This document shows, one piece after another, positions 7,689 through 14,535 of a stretch of DNA of 14,551 nucleotides. The DNA is from Methanolinea sp. UBA277. GTDB lineage: Archaea; Halobacteriota; Methanomicrobia; Methanomicrobiales; Methanospirillaceae. Numbering within the stretch: the first letter of the stretch is position 1; every line of letters starts with the position of its first letter. The notes under the pieces were generated by a model. That model was not told where the DNA came from, searched no databases, and worked only from the letters and a program-made list of their open reading frames with translations. The stretch covers positions 1-14,551 of the forward strand of contig DANP01000015.1 in NCBI GenBank assembly GCA_002499905.1, in the 5' to 3' direction. The translations under genes and the position numbers were made by a program.

Positions 7689-8513
7689 ATGTCCCCAAAG
7701 TTGAGCATTCTGACTCCGGTTTTCAATGGAGAGCACTATATAGAAAATTGCATCAGAAATGTCATAGATCAGAACTGTCCATTACTTGAACATGTAATTC
7801 TGGATGGAGGATCTACGGATAGTACGCTCAGTATTATTCAGCATTATGCCGAAAAGAATTCCCATATTCGGTGGATTTCCGAAGAAGATAGCGGCCAGTC
7901 AGATGCGATGAACAAAGGTATCAGGTTGGCAAAGGGAGAAATCATCGGATTTCTGAATGTTGATGATTTTTATGAAGAGGGAATCCTGAATAGAATAATT
8001 GAAATTTTTACATCACTTCCTCAACCGAGTTTACTCGTTGGTAACTGTAATGTATGGAGATCTGATAAGACCCTCCTCTTCGTCAACCGACCCTCCAAAT
8101 TGACCCTCTTTGACCTGGTATGTGGAAAACCATTTCCTGTGAATCCTTCGGCTTATTTCTATCATAAATCCCTACATGATATCATTGGGCCTTATGATGT
8201 GAATGATACCCATTCCATGGATCTCGATTTTCTTCTCCGGGCAGTCCAGTACGCCCATGTCGTTTACAGGGATGAAATTTGGGGAAATTTCATGATGGTG
8301 CGTGGTTCAAAAACACTTGATGAATCTGAGCGGGATATTACCTTTTTCCGGATGAAGGAAGTTCTGAAAAGATATCGTAAAAATTTGAATTTTCCACAGA
8401 GGATATTTTCAGGGGTCTATTTCACCATTCTGGAAATCGGTCGGTTTTCACTTCACACCCTTCGTAAGTTTAATATTAATCCAAAATTTCTGAATGAGAG
8501 AATTCGCCATTGA
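7689..8513 (+). CDS. GT2-family glycosyltransferase
   Basis: Family 2 GT-A glycosyltransferase, 274 residues, of the kind found in exopolysaccharide and O-antigen clusters. SILTPVFNGEHYIENCI (6-22) opens the fold; DGGSTD (39-44), the very typical EDSGQSDAMNKG (66-77) and LNVDDFY (89-95, the DXD-equivalent metal site) follow. There is no convincing membrane segment, so it probably works on lipid-linked substrate at the cytoplasmic face. GGTGA (7681-7685) is three bases before the ATG and supports this start. It lies 22 bases after the dehydratase, likely in the same transcript. It converges on the minus-strand GT2 with only 19 T-rich bases between the two stops. Donor sugar not determinable. 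Confidence 0.88.
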   Translation: MSPKLSILTPVFNGEHYIENCIRNVIDQNCPLLEHVILDGGSTDSTLSIIQHYAEKNSHIRWISEEDSGQSDAMNKGIRLAKGEIIGFLNVDDFYEEGILNRIIEIFTSLPQPSLLVGNCNVWRSDKTLLFVNRPSKLTLFDLVCGKPFPVNPSAYFYHKSLHDIIGPYDVNDTHSMDLDFLLRAVQYAHVVYRDEIWGNFMMVRGSKTLDESERDITFFRMKEVLKRYRKNLNFPQRIFSGVYFTILEIGRFSLHTLRKFNINPKFLNERIRH

Positions 8514-8532
8514 ATTTGCCTTATTTTATCCT

Positions 8533-9480
8533 TCAAAGATAGAGTTTGACTATCTCCTGAATCCTTTTATAGTGAAAATAATTCCAGATCACGCTATCTG
8601 AAATTATCTCATCCCTTCTGGCACAACTTATGCAGTACCCGAAAAATACACCCAGAGCCTTTGAAAGACCATCATTCATCACGATATAAATGCAACCCAT
8701 CAGGAGCAGAAATGGATGATACCCGAGATAATAGCGTGCTTTCCCAAATTGTAAGGAAGATCTCCACCACTCCCTTTCGATTCCGGTATCTTTACGTAAA
8801 TTAATCACCTTTACTTCGGGGATTTTTTTTATTTTCCAGCCCTTCAGACGTAGTTTTGCCAGGGTGACCGTATCAGGAGAATACTTCGTAACAGGAAATC
8901 CACCAATATCTTCAAGGGCCTCTTTCCGGTAAAGGCGCTTATCCGGGAGTTCATCTTCAGGAAACTTATCTTCTTTCAGGCATTCATCAGGAATGCTGTT
9001 AATATCAATAGAGCCGGATCCCCGATATGTATAGGCTTTACCACTGACAACACCCGCGTGTCTATCAGCATTAATGGCCTGCATCAAATATTCAAAAAAG
9101 TTCGCCGATAAGACCTGATCTGCATCAATTTTTCCAACATACGAGTATTCAATCCTGTTCCTGATTGCAATACCAGCGGCAAACCGGTAGGCCTCATCCA
9201 TCGCAATTGAAAAATTGATATGGCCTCCTGCAGATGAGAACGTTTCCTGCTTTTTTACCTGTATCCAGTAATGAATTTCGCTCAGGTTTTCGGCAATCTC
9301 CAGTGTTTGATCAGAGCTATTCCCGTCGATTATAACCCAGAGCACCGGCCGAATGGTTTGTCCGATGATACAGTCTGCCACGTTTGGAAGCATGACCTCT
9401 TCATTTCTCACCGGGGTCAGGAGGATATACTTCACCAGGATATTCACACACCGATTAATTGTATGATCGCTCGTCTTCAT
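8533..9480 (-). CDS. GT2-family glycosyltransferase with hydrophobic C-terminus
   Basis: Family 2 glycosyltransferase, about 315 residues. The fold begins KYILLTPVRNEE (17-28); DGNSSD (52-57) is the donor loop and KIDADQV (117-123) holds the DXD metal site D119/D121. A GGFPVTKYSPDT segment corresponds to the acceptor region, and residues 255-288 are strongly hydrophobic, suggesting membrane attachment. The start is uncertain. The ATG at 9480 lies 16 bases after the preceding stop and fits the fold; an in-frame ATG at 9534 would add 18 polar, basic residues and overlap the upstream gene by 38 bases. No strong Shine-Dalgarno decides it. Paired with the fucosyltransferase-like gene just upstream on the same strand, it forms a two-gene minus-strand unit inside a plus-strand locus. 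Confidence 0.82.
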   Translation of the reverse strand: MKTSDHTINRCVNILVKYILLTPVRNEEVMLPNVADCIIGQTIRPVLWVIIDGNSSDQTLEIAENLSEIHYWIQVKKQETFSSAGGHINFSIAMDEAYRFAAGIAIRNRIEYSYVGKIDADQVLSANFFEYLMQAINADRHAGVVSGKAYTYRGSGSIDINSIPDECLKEDKFPEDELPDKRLYRKEALEDIGGFPVTKYSPDTVTLAKLRLKGWKIKKIPEVKVINLRKDTGIEREWWRSSLQFGKARYYLGYHPFLLLMGCIYIVMNDGLSKALGVFFGYCISCARRDEIISDSVIWNYFHYKRIQEIVKLYL

Positions 9481-9496
9481 CACATGATTTGATACA

Positions 9497-10378
9497 CTAT
9501 GAGTCCTTTTTATTCTGTACCGCTTTCCGTGCAAAGTCGATTATCGTATCAAAAAAAGACCGGAAAGAATATACTTCCCACGCATCACTGAACATCACCG
9601 TATGCATCCTATGAAGAATGTCTTCACTTATTTCATCGCGGTTCATGAGAGAGTCTTCAGAAAATGGTATGTATGCTCCTTCTAAATGCGGGAGACTTAG
9701 TTCCGGATCAGAAATGTAGAAGGTTGCACAACCGCTTCTGATACTGTTGATTAACTTTTCAGAATGATAGAGATCTTTCAGGCTGTTCTCGCACACAATC
9801 CTATACTGATATTTTCTTGAAGTCTCGATTTCGTCAGGAGCGAATCCTTTCCAGTTCGGGAGCGGCCAGGAGTCTCTGCTATAAATATCGAGCCCGATAC
9901 CCATGGCATTGATTTTTTTTGCGAGCCTGATCCGTTCAGGGAGCGGCCTCCCGATCCAGCAAATGCAGTCCTGCCGTTCCCCCCATGTTTCGGTCTGAGG
10001 ATCGGCCCATGAAATCGGAAAAAAAAGGCGCCTGAATCTCGTTCCCGGAGCTACCGAGAATGTCCGGGAAGGATCGGCAATCATATGAGCAATCCGGGAA
10101 TTCGTCTGGGCTTCCCCATTCAGGTTGAGGTATGGCACCTTTCCGAATCGCTTCTGGCACTCATTTCGTAACCGCCGCAGGGATACTAGACCATTGGGAA
10201 GATTCTCTTCTTTATAAACTCTGAAATCCGGTTCGGGATAATCACCAAAAATCCATTCTATATTTTGCATTTTCAAGTATTCTAAAACGGTTATTGATGA
10301 GCGATTTATTGATAGGGAGAAATAGTGATTAAAATTCCAGATTTTCGAAGGAATTTCACTTATGATTATTGAATTCAC
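9497..10378 (-). CDS. GT10-like (fucosyltransferase-family) glycosyltransferase
   Basis: The C-terminal part, QYRIVCENSLKDLYHSEKLI then NSIRSGCATFYIS (191-223), closely follows the GT10 alpha-1,3/1,4-fucosyltransferase signature in which an FxxxxENS segment is followed by YxTEKxxxAxxxGxVPVY. E197, N198, E207 and K208 correspond to the GDP-fucose-binding residues. Upstream, DCICWIGRPLPERIRLAKKI (138-157) opens the nucleotide-binding half. The 293-residue length is compact for the family. The start codon is GTG (10378-10376), with no obvious Shine-Dalgarno. GDP-fucose, or another GDP-6-deoxyhexose, could come from the nearby GDP-mannose dehydratase. A sampled line is about 55% GC, close to host-like. 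The donor assignment is inference; the family resemblance is seen. Confidence 0.7.
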   Translation of the reverse strand: MNSIIISEIPSKIWNFNHYFSLSINRSSITVLEYLKMQNIEWIFGDYPEPDFRVYKEENLPNGLVSLRRLRNECQKRFGKVPYLNLNGEAQTNSRIAHMIADPSRTFSVAPGTRFRRLFFPISWADPQTETWGERQDCICWIGRPLPERIRLAKKINAMGIGLDIYSRDSWPLPNWKGFAPDEIETSRKYQYRIVCENSLKDLYHSEKLINSIRSGCATFYISDPELSLPHLEGAYIPFSEDSLMNRDEISEDILHRMHTVMFSDAWEVYSFRSFFDTIIDFARKAVQNKKDS

Positions 10379-10533
10379 GGATCAACAATTAAATGATCTA
10401 TTTCTAATTAAAATAAATTTTCGTGAATCTCTCCGAAAAAAATAAAATAGTGTTTGAAATTAACATAATAACATTAGAGAAAATTCTCAAACTTTTAAAA
10501 AATATGAACATTCTGGTAAGATTTAGGGGGATA
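10379..10533. promoter_or_regulatory. Divergent AT-rich promoter region
   Basis: This 155-base stretch separates the minus-strand fucosyltransferase-like gene from the plus-strand methyltransferase, so both promoters should lie here. Several A/T tracts (for example AATTAAAATAAATTTT around 10407-10422) could act as TATA elements in either direction, but none stands out. An in-frame GTG at 10423 would extend the methyltransferase by 37 residues across most of this region. Confidence 0.4.
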
Positions 10534-11250
10534 ATGAACTTAAAAAATTTTTTACCGAGAATTTGGTATCATATTGATAAAATAAAAAGTCGTCACTACA
10601 GATACTCTCCAAACCAAATAAAAAATCGAGGTTATTTCAGTCAATATGGTCAAGATATTATAGTTTCAGAACATTTCAAGAAAAATAAAGGTTTTTTTCT
10701 TGATATTGGTGCGCATGATGGAATATCTTTGAATAACACATACTATTTTGAGAAAGTTTTAAATTGGGAAGGAATCGCGTTTGAACCTAATCCGGAAGTG
10801 TATAAAAGGTTAATAAAGAACAGAAAGTGTGAATGTATCAATGCATGTATATCCGAAAAATCAGGAGAGATCGAATTTTTACTAATCAATGGTTATTCCG
10901 AGATGTTAAGCGGAATTCAGAGTAAATATAATTCAAGTCATATGAAGAGAATAAAACGTGAGATAAAAATCCATGGAGGGGAAATTAAAAAAATTTTTAC
11001 ATCATGTTGTAGAGTGAACGAAATTCTCAATGCTCGTAAAATCAAAAATGTTGATATAATAAGTATTGATACGGAAGGTGGGGAATTCGAGATAATTAAT
11101 AGTATTGACTTTTCAAAAATCAATTTCAAAGCAATAGTTATTGAAAATAATTATTCAGATTATCGAATTTGGCAAAAATTAATTAATGAAGATTTTTATT
11201 TATTCGCTTTGGCCGGGTCAGATGAAATTTATTTTAAAAGAGGAATATAA
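10534..11250 (+). CDS. FkbM-family SAM-dependent methyltransferase
   Basis: Third FkbM-type methyltransferase, 238 residues from the chosen start, again probably acting on a glycan hydroxyl. It belongs to a subgroup with an upstream YFSQYGQDIIV (34-44), a SAM loop FLDIGAHDG (55-63), AFEPNPEVY (82-90) and the signature ISIDTEGGEF (176-185). The SQYGQD and FEPNP pattern is shared by many FkbM proteins of polysaccharide clusters. I chose the ATG at 10534 because AGGGGG (10525-10530) lies three bases upstream; the GTG at 10423 and ATG at 10504 lack such a site. The gene is AT-rich like the first two FkbM genes, and is the last gene before the abrupt shift to GC-rich DNA. Confidence 0.85.
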   Translation: MNLKNFLPRIWYHIDKIKSRHYRYSPNQIKNRGYFSQYGQDIIVSEHFKKNKGFFLDIGAHDGISLNNTYYFEKVLNWEGIAFEPNPEVYKRLIKNRKCECINACISEKSGEIEFLLINGYSEMLSGIQSKYNSSHMKRIKREIKIHGGEIKKIFTSCCRVNEILNARKIKNVDIISIDTEGGEFEIINSIDFSKINFKAIVIENNYSDYRIWQKLINEDFYLFALAGSDEIYFKRGI

Positions 11251-11255
11251 AAATA

Positions 11256-11270
11256 TTTTTTATTATATTA
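11256..11270 (+). promoter_or_regulatory. T-run terminator and TATA-like element at the island boundary
   Basis: TTTTTT (11256-11261) directly follows the methyltransferase stop and can end its transcript. ATTATATTA (11262-11270) is centred about 23 bases before the ATG at 11289. That is the spacing expected for a leaderless archaeal transcript, and no Shine-Dalgarno is present before that ATG. Confidence 0.4.
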
Positions 11271-11288
11271 TTATTAAAATGATATTTC

Positions 11289-11993
11289 ATGCCCCCCGCA
11301 TCCGGCTGCCCCATCTGCGGGGCCCCCATCGAATACCTCTCCGAGCCCGAGGAGATGGAGTGCCTGTTCTGCAAAGAGAAACAGCTTACCTCCTCCCGCT
11401 GTGTGAACGGGCACTTCATCTGTGACCGCTGCCACCGGTTGAGTGCCGAGGACCTGATCGAGAGCACCACCATCCGGAGCACCTCGGACAACCCCTTTCT
11501 CATCGCCGAGAAACTGCTGGAGAGCCCGGCGGTCAAGATGCATGGTCCGGAGCACCACTTCCTCGTGCCGGCCGTGCTGATAGCGGCGCTGTACAACCAT
11601 ACCGGGCAGCAGGACAGGAAGGAACAGTCCATCAAAGCTGCACGGCGCCGGGCGGAGCTGGTGAAAGGAGGGTTCTGCGGCATGATGGGGGAGTGCGGGG
11701 CGGCGGTGGGAACCGGGATTTTCGTGAGCGTGGTAACCGGGGCAACACCGCTCTCCCGCGAGGAATGGCGGCTCTCCAACCTGATGACGTCCCGGGCCCT
11801 CGAGGATATCGCGCTGCACGGCGGTCCCCGGTGCTGCAAGCGGAACACCTTCCTCGCGCTGCGGTCGGCGGTCAGGTTCATTGATACGGAGATGGGTATC
11901 CGCCTGCCGATGCCCGGGACCATCCGCTGCCGGTTCAGCGACCAGAACCGGGAGTGCCTGAAGGAGGAGTGCCTGTTCTGGCCCGGCCCCTGA
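11289..11993 (+). CDS. DUF5714-like cysteine-rich protein of unknown function
   Basis: Resembles DUF5714-domain proteins found in methanogens and some anaerobic bacteria; no reaction is established that I know of. The 234-residue protein starts with a zinc-ribbon pattern, CPIC (7-10) and CLFC (25-28), then C38, H42, C45 and C48 (CVNGHFICDRC). The core has HGPEHHFLVPAVLIAALYN (85-103), GGFCGMMGECGAAVGTG (127-143), GPRCCKRNT (179-187), and a cysteine pair near the end (C223, C228). The cysteine and GAAVGTG arrangement recalls the C_GCAxxG_C_C redox families, suggesting metal or cluster binding; that is inference. It is the first GC-rich gene after the glycan island and converges with FAD synthase across 57 bases. 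Confidence 0.7.
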   Translation: MPPASGCPICGAPIEYLSEPEEMECLFCKEKQLTSSRCVNGHFICDRCHRLSAEDLIESTTIRSTSDNPFLIAEKLLESPAVKMHGPEHHFLVPAVLIAALYNHTGQQDRKEQSIKAARRRAELVKGGFCGMMGECGAAVGTGIFVSVVTGATPLSREEWRLSNLMTSRALEDIALHGGPRCCKRNTFLALRSAVRFIDTEMGIRLPMPGTIRCRFSDQNRECLKEECLFWPGP

Positions 11994-12050
11994 CAGGTCC
12001 GGGAATATGCCCTTTCAGCAGAACGGATGAGAAAAGTGTGGAAGCCTGTT

Positions 12051-12482
12051 TTAGTCGTTCTCTTCCCGGTATCGCTCGAGGACCTGCCTGATGATCAGGC
12101 TCGTGCTGCAGTAGGTGTCGCCGGCATACTTCCCGATCCTGACCACCTCTGCGGTGATGCCCTGTGCCGCGAGGTCCTTCCGGAGCTTCTCCTCGTCAAA
12201 GTGCTGGTTGAACCCGATGGTGATGATCGCGGGCCGGATCTCCCGGATGGGCCGGAACATATCGTGGAGGTCCCCGAGCACTGCATGGTCAACCGGTTTT
12301 AATGCGCCGACCATCTTCTGGCGCTGCTCCTCGGGAACGATCGGCCGGGGCTTGTGTCTGACATTAGCATCACGGGCCACGATGACGTGCAGTTCATCCC
12401 CGAGGCGGCGGGACTCTTCGAGGTAGTAGAGATGCCCGGTGTGGAGGATGTCGAACGTGCCGGTGGCAACGATCCGCTTCAT
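12051..12482 (-). CDS. ribL: FAD synthase, archaeal RibL type
   Basis: Cytidylyltransferase-fold enzyme that transfers AMP from ATP to FMN to form FAD, the archaeal replacement for bacterial RibF. The 143 residues begin with TGTFDILHTGHLYYLEESRRL (7-27) containing the HxGH motif (14-17), followed by LGDELHVIVARDANV (27-41), IVPEEQRQKMV (48-58) and the C-terminal CSTSLI (125-130), equivalent to the ISST nucleotide-binding motif. The length matches stand-alone archaeal enzymes. Only one cysteine is present, although I recall C-terminal cysteines being reported as important in the Methanocaldococcus enzyme. Its ATG overlaps the stop of the JAMM protease gene by four bases, so the two are translationally coupled. 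Confidence 0.88.
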   Translation of the reverse strand: MKRIVATGTFDILHTGHLYYLEESRRLGDELHVIVARDANVRHKPRPIVPEEQRQKMVGALKPVDHAVLGDLHDMFRPIREIRPAIITIGFNQHFDEEKLRKDLAAQGITAEVVRIGKYAGDTYCSTSLIIRQVLERYREEND

Positions 12483-12850
12483 GCAACGACCTCCAGTTCA
12501 ACCCGTGCGCCGCTGGCCCGGAAGCAGGCCCAGCTTCGCTCGTCATAGGGGAATCCCACGATGAGGTGGTACCTGCCGGTCCGGGGAAAGAAGGAGAGAT
12601 CGGCGTCGGAGGGGATGAGGATGCCGTTCGGGTGGGAATGCACGCTCCCGGCCAGGTGGGTATCGAGCGGCATCATGTCGAGGTAGAGGCTCGCCGATAT
12701 TTCGGTGCTGGTCGTCCCCGGCAGGAGATTGAGCTCCTCGATGATGCCGTCATTCTCCCGCAGGAGCCCGGCGTACTCGTTGGGGTGCTGCTCCATCCCG
12801 ATCTGCAGGAGAAGGGAGAGGAGGTCTTTTCGTATGCCCTGGATCTGCAT
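12479..12850 (-). CDS. JAMM/MPN+ metalloprotease-like protein
   Basis: Small JAMM (Mov34/MPN/PAD-1) domain protein, 123 residues, consisting of little besides the domain. All zinc-site residues are present: E25 (NEYAGLL), then H71 and H73 of SVHSHP, S81 and D84, giving H-x-H-x7-S-x2-D exactly. It should therefore be an active zinc isopeptidase or peptidase. Characterised archaeal JAMM proteins remove ubiquitin-like SAMP modifiers or process sulfur-carrier tails; which applies here is unknown. It is first in a two-gene unit with FAD synthase. The ATG at 12850 is preceded by ACAGG. No signal peptide or transmembrane segment is present. Confidence 0.85.
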   Translation of the reverse strand: MQIQGIRKDLLSLLLQIGMEQHPNEYAGLLRENDGIIEELNLLPGTTSTEISASLYLDMMPLDTHLAGSVHSHPNGILIPSDADLSFFPRTGRYHLIVGFPYDERSWACFRASGARVELEVVA

Positions 12851-12881
12851 CCTGTGTTCTCTTTCATTGGGTAAGAATGGA

Positions 12882-12890
12882 GATTAAACT
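12882..12890 (-). promoter_or_regulatory. Candidate TATA box for the JAMM-FAD synthase pair
   Basis: On the minus strand AGTTTAATC lies 32-40 bases before the JAMM start codon. It would place transcription start near 12861, giving a leader of about ten bases. The element is the only A/T-rich patch in an otherwise GC-rich gap. Confidence 0.35.
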
Positions 12891-12933
12891 AGGGGTTGTG
12901 CGCCATTCCTCCCGTGTGCGGATCCGCGCGGGG

Positions 12934-13060
12934 CCAGGTACCCGCCGGTCATGGTCTCCTTCTGCACCTCCAGCCCTGATTGAGACAGCGGACGGGACCT
13001 GGTGTATTCTCTCTCACCATTCCATGACGCGGCCGGGTTCTCCGGGGATACTATCATGGA
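12934..13060. other. Two stem-loops in the gap between the DHPS-like and JAMM genes
   Basis: The 237-base gap 12851-13087 holds no convincing gene. It contains CCAGGTACCCG (12934-12944) pairing with CGGGACCTGG (12993-13002), ten base pairs with one bulged A, enclosing a five-pair GTCTC/GAGAC (12954-12958 with 12982-12986). A second structure pairs TCCATGA (13021-13027) with TCATGGA (13054-13060) around an inner CCGG/CCGG hairpin (13033-13036 with 13042-13045). They could be the 3' untranslated region of the DHPS-like transcript, a small structured RNA, or a decayed gene. No tRNA-like T-loop or snoRNA box was found. Confidence 0.35.
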
Positions 13061-13087
13061 GCGGAGGTGAAAGCACAGGACCATTCT

Positions 13088-14500
13088 TCAGAACGGCCCG
13101 TCCTGTTCAAAACTCCGTCCGAACTGCAGGGCAAGCTCGGCCTTGAAGAGCTCGGCGCCGAGGTAAGCGGCATGGTCGAGGAGCGAGACGTCGCCGTTCT
13201 CCCGGATGGTATGGAAGAGGCACGCCCAGGAGGTGCCCCGGTATGCCCTGCCCGCAATGACCGCGACAATCTGGTCACCGTCGATCCCGATCCGGAAGTT
13301 GCCGCAGGGATCGTAGCGAATCTCTTTCGGCAGTGGTAGTTCCGGAACGACGCGCTCATACCGCACCGGTGGTTCCCTCCGCCGCCGCTTCTCCTTGATC
13401 ACCAGGAGGTCGATCCCGAGGTCCTTCGGATACGGCCGGCCTTCGGTGAGCACCATCATCTCGGTCGCCCGCCGCATCTCCGCAATTGAGCCCTGCGTCT
13501 TGTCGCTGTGCTCGCTGGTGAAGATGACTGCCGCGTTCACCTCCCGGGCCATACCGGCGAGGACGGCGTTTGCACCGATGGAATCGGCATCCAGCAGTTC
13601 GACCACGTTCCCGGCACCGAAGAAGAGCGGGTAGCCGGCCGGCTGAAAATTTCTGAGGGCGGGGACCAGACCGGAACCGGCAGGAGGGAGGAGCGGATCG
13701 GCGATGATACAGGAGATGCCGGCCTCCGCGGCAGCCCGGATATTCTCAGCCAGCGTTCTCTGTCCGGGGACCACCACCGCCCCGGTACCGTATTCACCGA
13801 GCAGGCTGCCGACCGCAGGTATGTTTCCCTCATGGAGGCTGAGAACGAGATCTGCCCGGTCAAGGGAAGCGGCGATGAGGGCCGGGTCCTGCGTGTCAAC
13901 CGCGAGCGGCCCGGAGACCCCCCCAAGTTCGCTGAAGACCCGTTTCACGTCCGCGGGGGTGGCATCAAAGCCGAACCCAAGGTCAACGATGTCGGCGCCG
14001 GCGGCAAAGAACTCCTCAGCACGGGCGAGGATATCGGGTTCCCGGTGGGCGTCCATGATCTCGGCGAGGACCTTCATGCGCGAAGTCCCGCCGATCTTCA
14101 CGCCGCGGATGAGGTAGTCGGAATCGGCTTCCTCTTCCCGTTCCGCCACCGTCCGCATCGCCTCTTCCCGCCGCCGCTCGCCGAGCAGTTCATCGGCCGG
14201 GACGGTGCGGGAAAGGGTCACCGTGCCGAGCAGCGGGAGAATGAGTTCCAGGTCGGCGGCATGACGGGGGCCGCGGCAGACCGGAATGCCTGTCTCCTTC
14301 TCGACCTCTTCAAAGGAAGTCGTACTCATCCCGGATACGAGCACCAGGTCATATTTCCCGTCCTTCAGCAGCCCCTTCAGCTGGGCGGGTGACAGGAACG
14401 AGGCGATCTCCCCGGTCACAACCACGTCGGCATCCATCCCTTCCGCCGCCTTTCTCACGATGGCGGCGGTCGCCGATCCGGTGGGGAGGAGAAGGCGCAT
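13088..14500 (-). CDS. Dihydropteroate-synthase-related protein with DUF4346-like C-terminus
   Basis: Methanogen-type protein with a TIM-barrel related to dihydropteroate synthase; thought to bind a pterin and often linked to tetrahydromethanopterin metabolism, but with no proven reaction. Of 470 residues, about 1-100 form an N-terminal DUF6513-like domain (starting MRLLLPTGSATAAIVRKA). Residues 130-360 form the barrel, with IGGTSRMKVLAEIMDA (136-151), GADIVDLGFGFDATP (168-182) and PLAVDTQDPALI (198-209) at the positions of the pterin-binding DHPS motifs. About 390-470 resemble DUF4346, with DPCGNFRIGIDGD and LDHAAYLGAELFKAE (441-455). A lysine/arginine-rich linker lies at 369-376. Canonical DHPS is not expected in methanogens, which build their pterin by another condensation. 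Promoter spacing suggests a leaderless transcript. Confidence 0.85.
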   Translation of the reverse strand: MRLLLPTGSATAAIVRKAAEGMDADVVVTGEIASFLSPAQLKGLLKDGKYDLVLVSGMSTTSFEEVEKETGIPVCRGPRHAADLELILPLLGTVTLSRTVPADELLGERRREEAMRTVAEREEEADSDYLIRGVKIGGTSRMKVLAEIMDAHREPDILARAEEFFAAGADIVDLGFGFDATPADVKRVFSELGGVSGPLAVDTQDPALIAASLDRADLVLSLHEGNIPAVGSLLGEYGTGAVVVPGQRTLAENIRAAAEAGISCIIADPLLPPAGSGLVPALRNFQPAGYPLFFGAGNVVELLDADSIGANAVLAGMAREVNAAVIFTSEHSDKTQGSIAEMRRATEMMVLTEGRPYPKDLGIDLLVIKEKRRRREPPVRYERVVPELPLPKEIRYDPCGNFRIGIDGDQIVAVIAGRAYRGTSWACLFHTIRENGDVSLLDHAAYLGAELFKAELALQFGRSFEQDGPF

Positions 14501-14527
14501 ATCAAACGAGAATATTCACAGCAGGGA

Positions 14528-14535
14528 GATTTATA
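14528..14535 (-). promoter_or_regulatory. TATA box of the DHPS-like gene
   Basis: TATAAATC on the minus strand ends 27 bases before the start codon at 14500. A start about 25 bases downstream of the box falls within a few bases of the ATG, so the transcript would be leaderless or nearly so. No Shine-Dalgarno is visible between the two. Confidence 0.6.

Noticed and set aside
9481..9534. 18-residue N-terminal extension of the minus-strand GT2 gene
   Set aside because: It would overlap the preceding gene by 38 bases and adds only polar, basic residues before a complete glycosyltransferase start; the ATG at 9480 is more likely.
10423..10533. 37-residue N-terminal extension of the third FkbM gene from a GTG
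   Set aside because: No ribosome site precedes the GTG, whereas AGGGGG precedes the ATG at 10534, and the extension has no homology-like features. It is not fully excluded.
11234..11923. Minus-strand open frames of 229 and 181 codons opposite the DUF5714-like gene
   Set aside because: The plus-strand frame has ordered cysteine motifs and a sensible composition. The minus frames are serine- and arginine-rich shadows with no motif and no ribosome site.
12851..13087. Possible tRNA or box C/D RNA in the gap
   Set aside because: No GTTCGA-like T-loop, anticodon-arm layout or paired C and D boxes could be found on either strand.
12877..13146. Open frames on both strands in the 237-base gap (89 codons plus, 66 codons minus)
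   Set aside because: Neither has a ribosome site or recognisable motif; the plus frame runs into the 3' end of the DHPS-like gene and both are Ser/Arg/Pro-rich.
13508..14392. Long plus-strand open frame of 294 codons opposite the DHPS-like gene
   Set aside because: It lies wholly antisense to a gene with clear family motifs, and its product is low-complexity and rich in Gly, Arg and Asp, as GC-rich shadow frames are.
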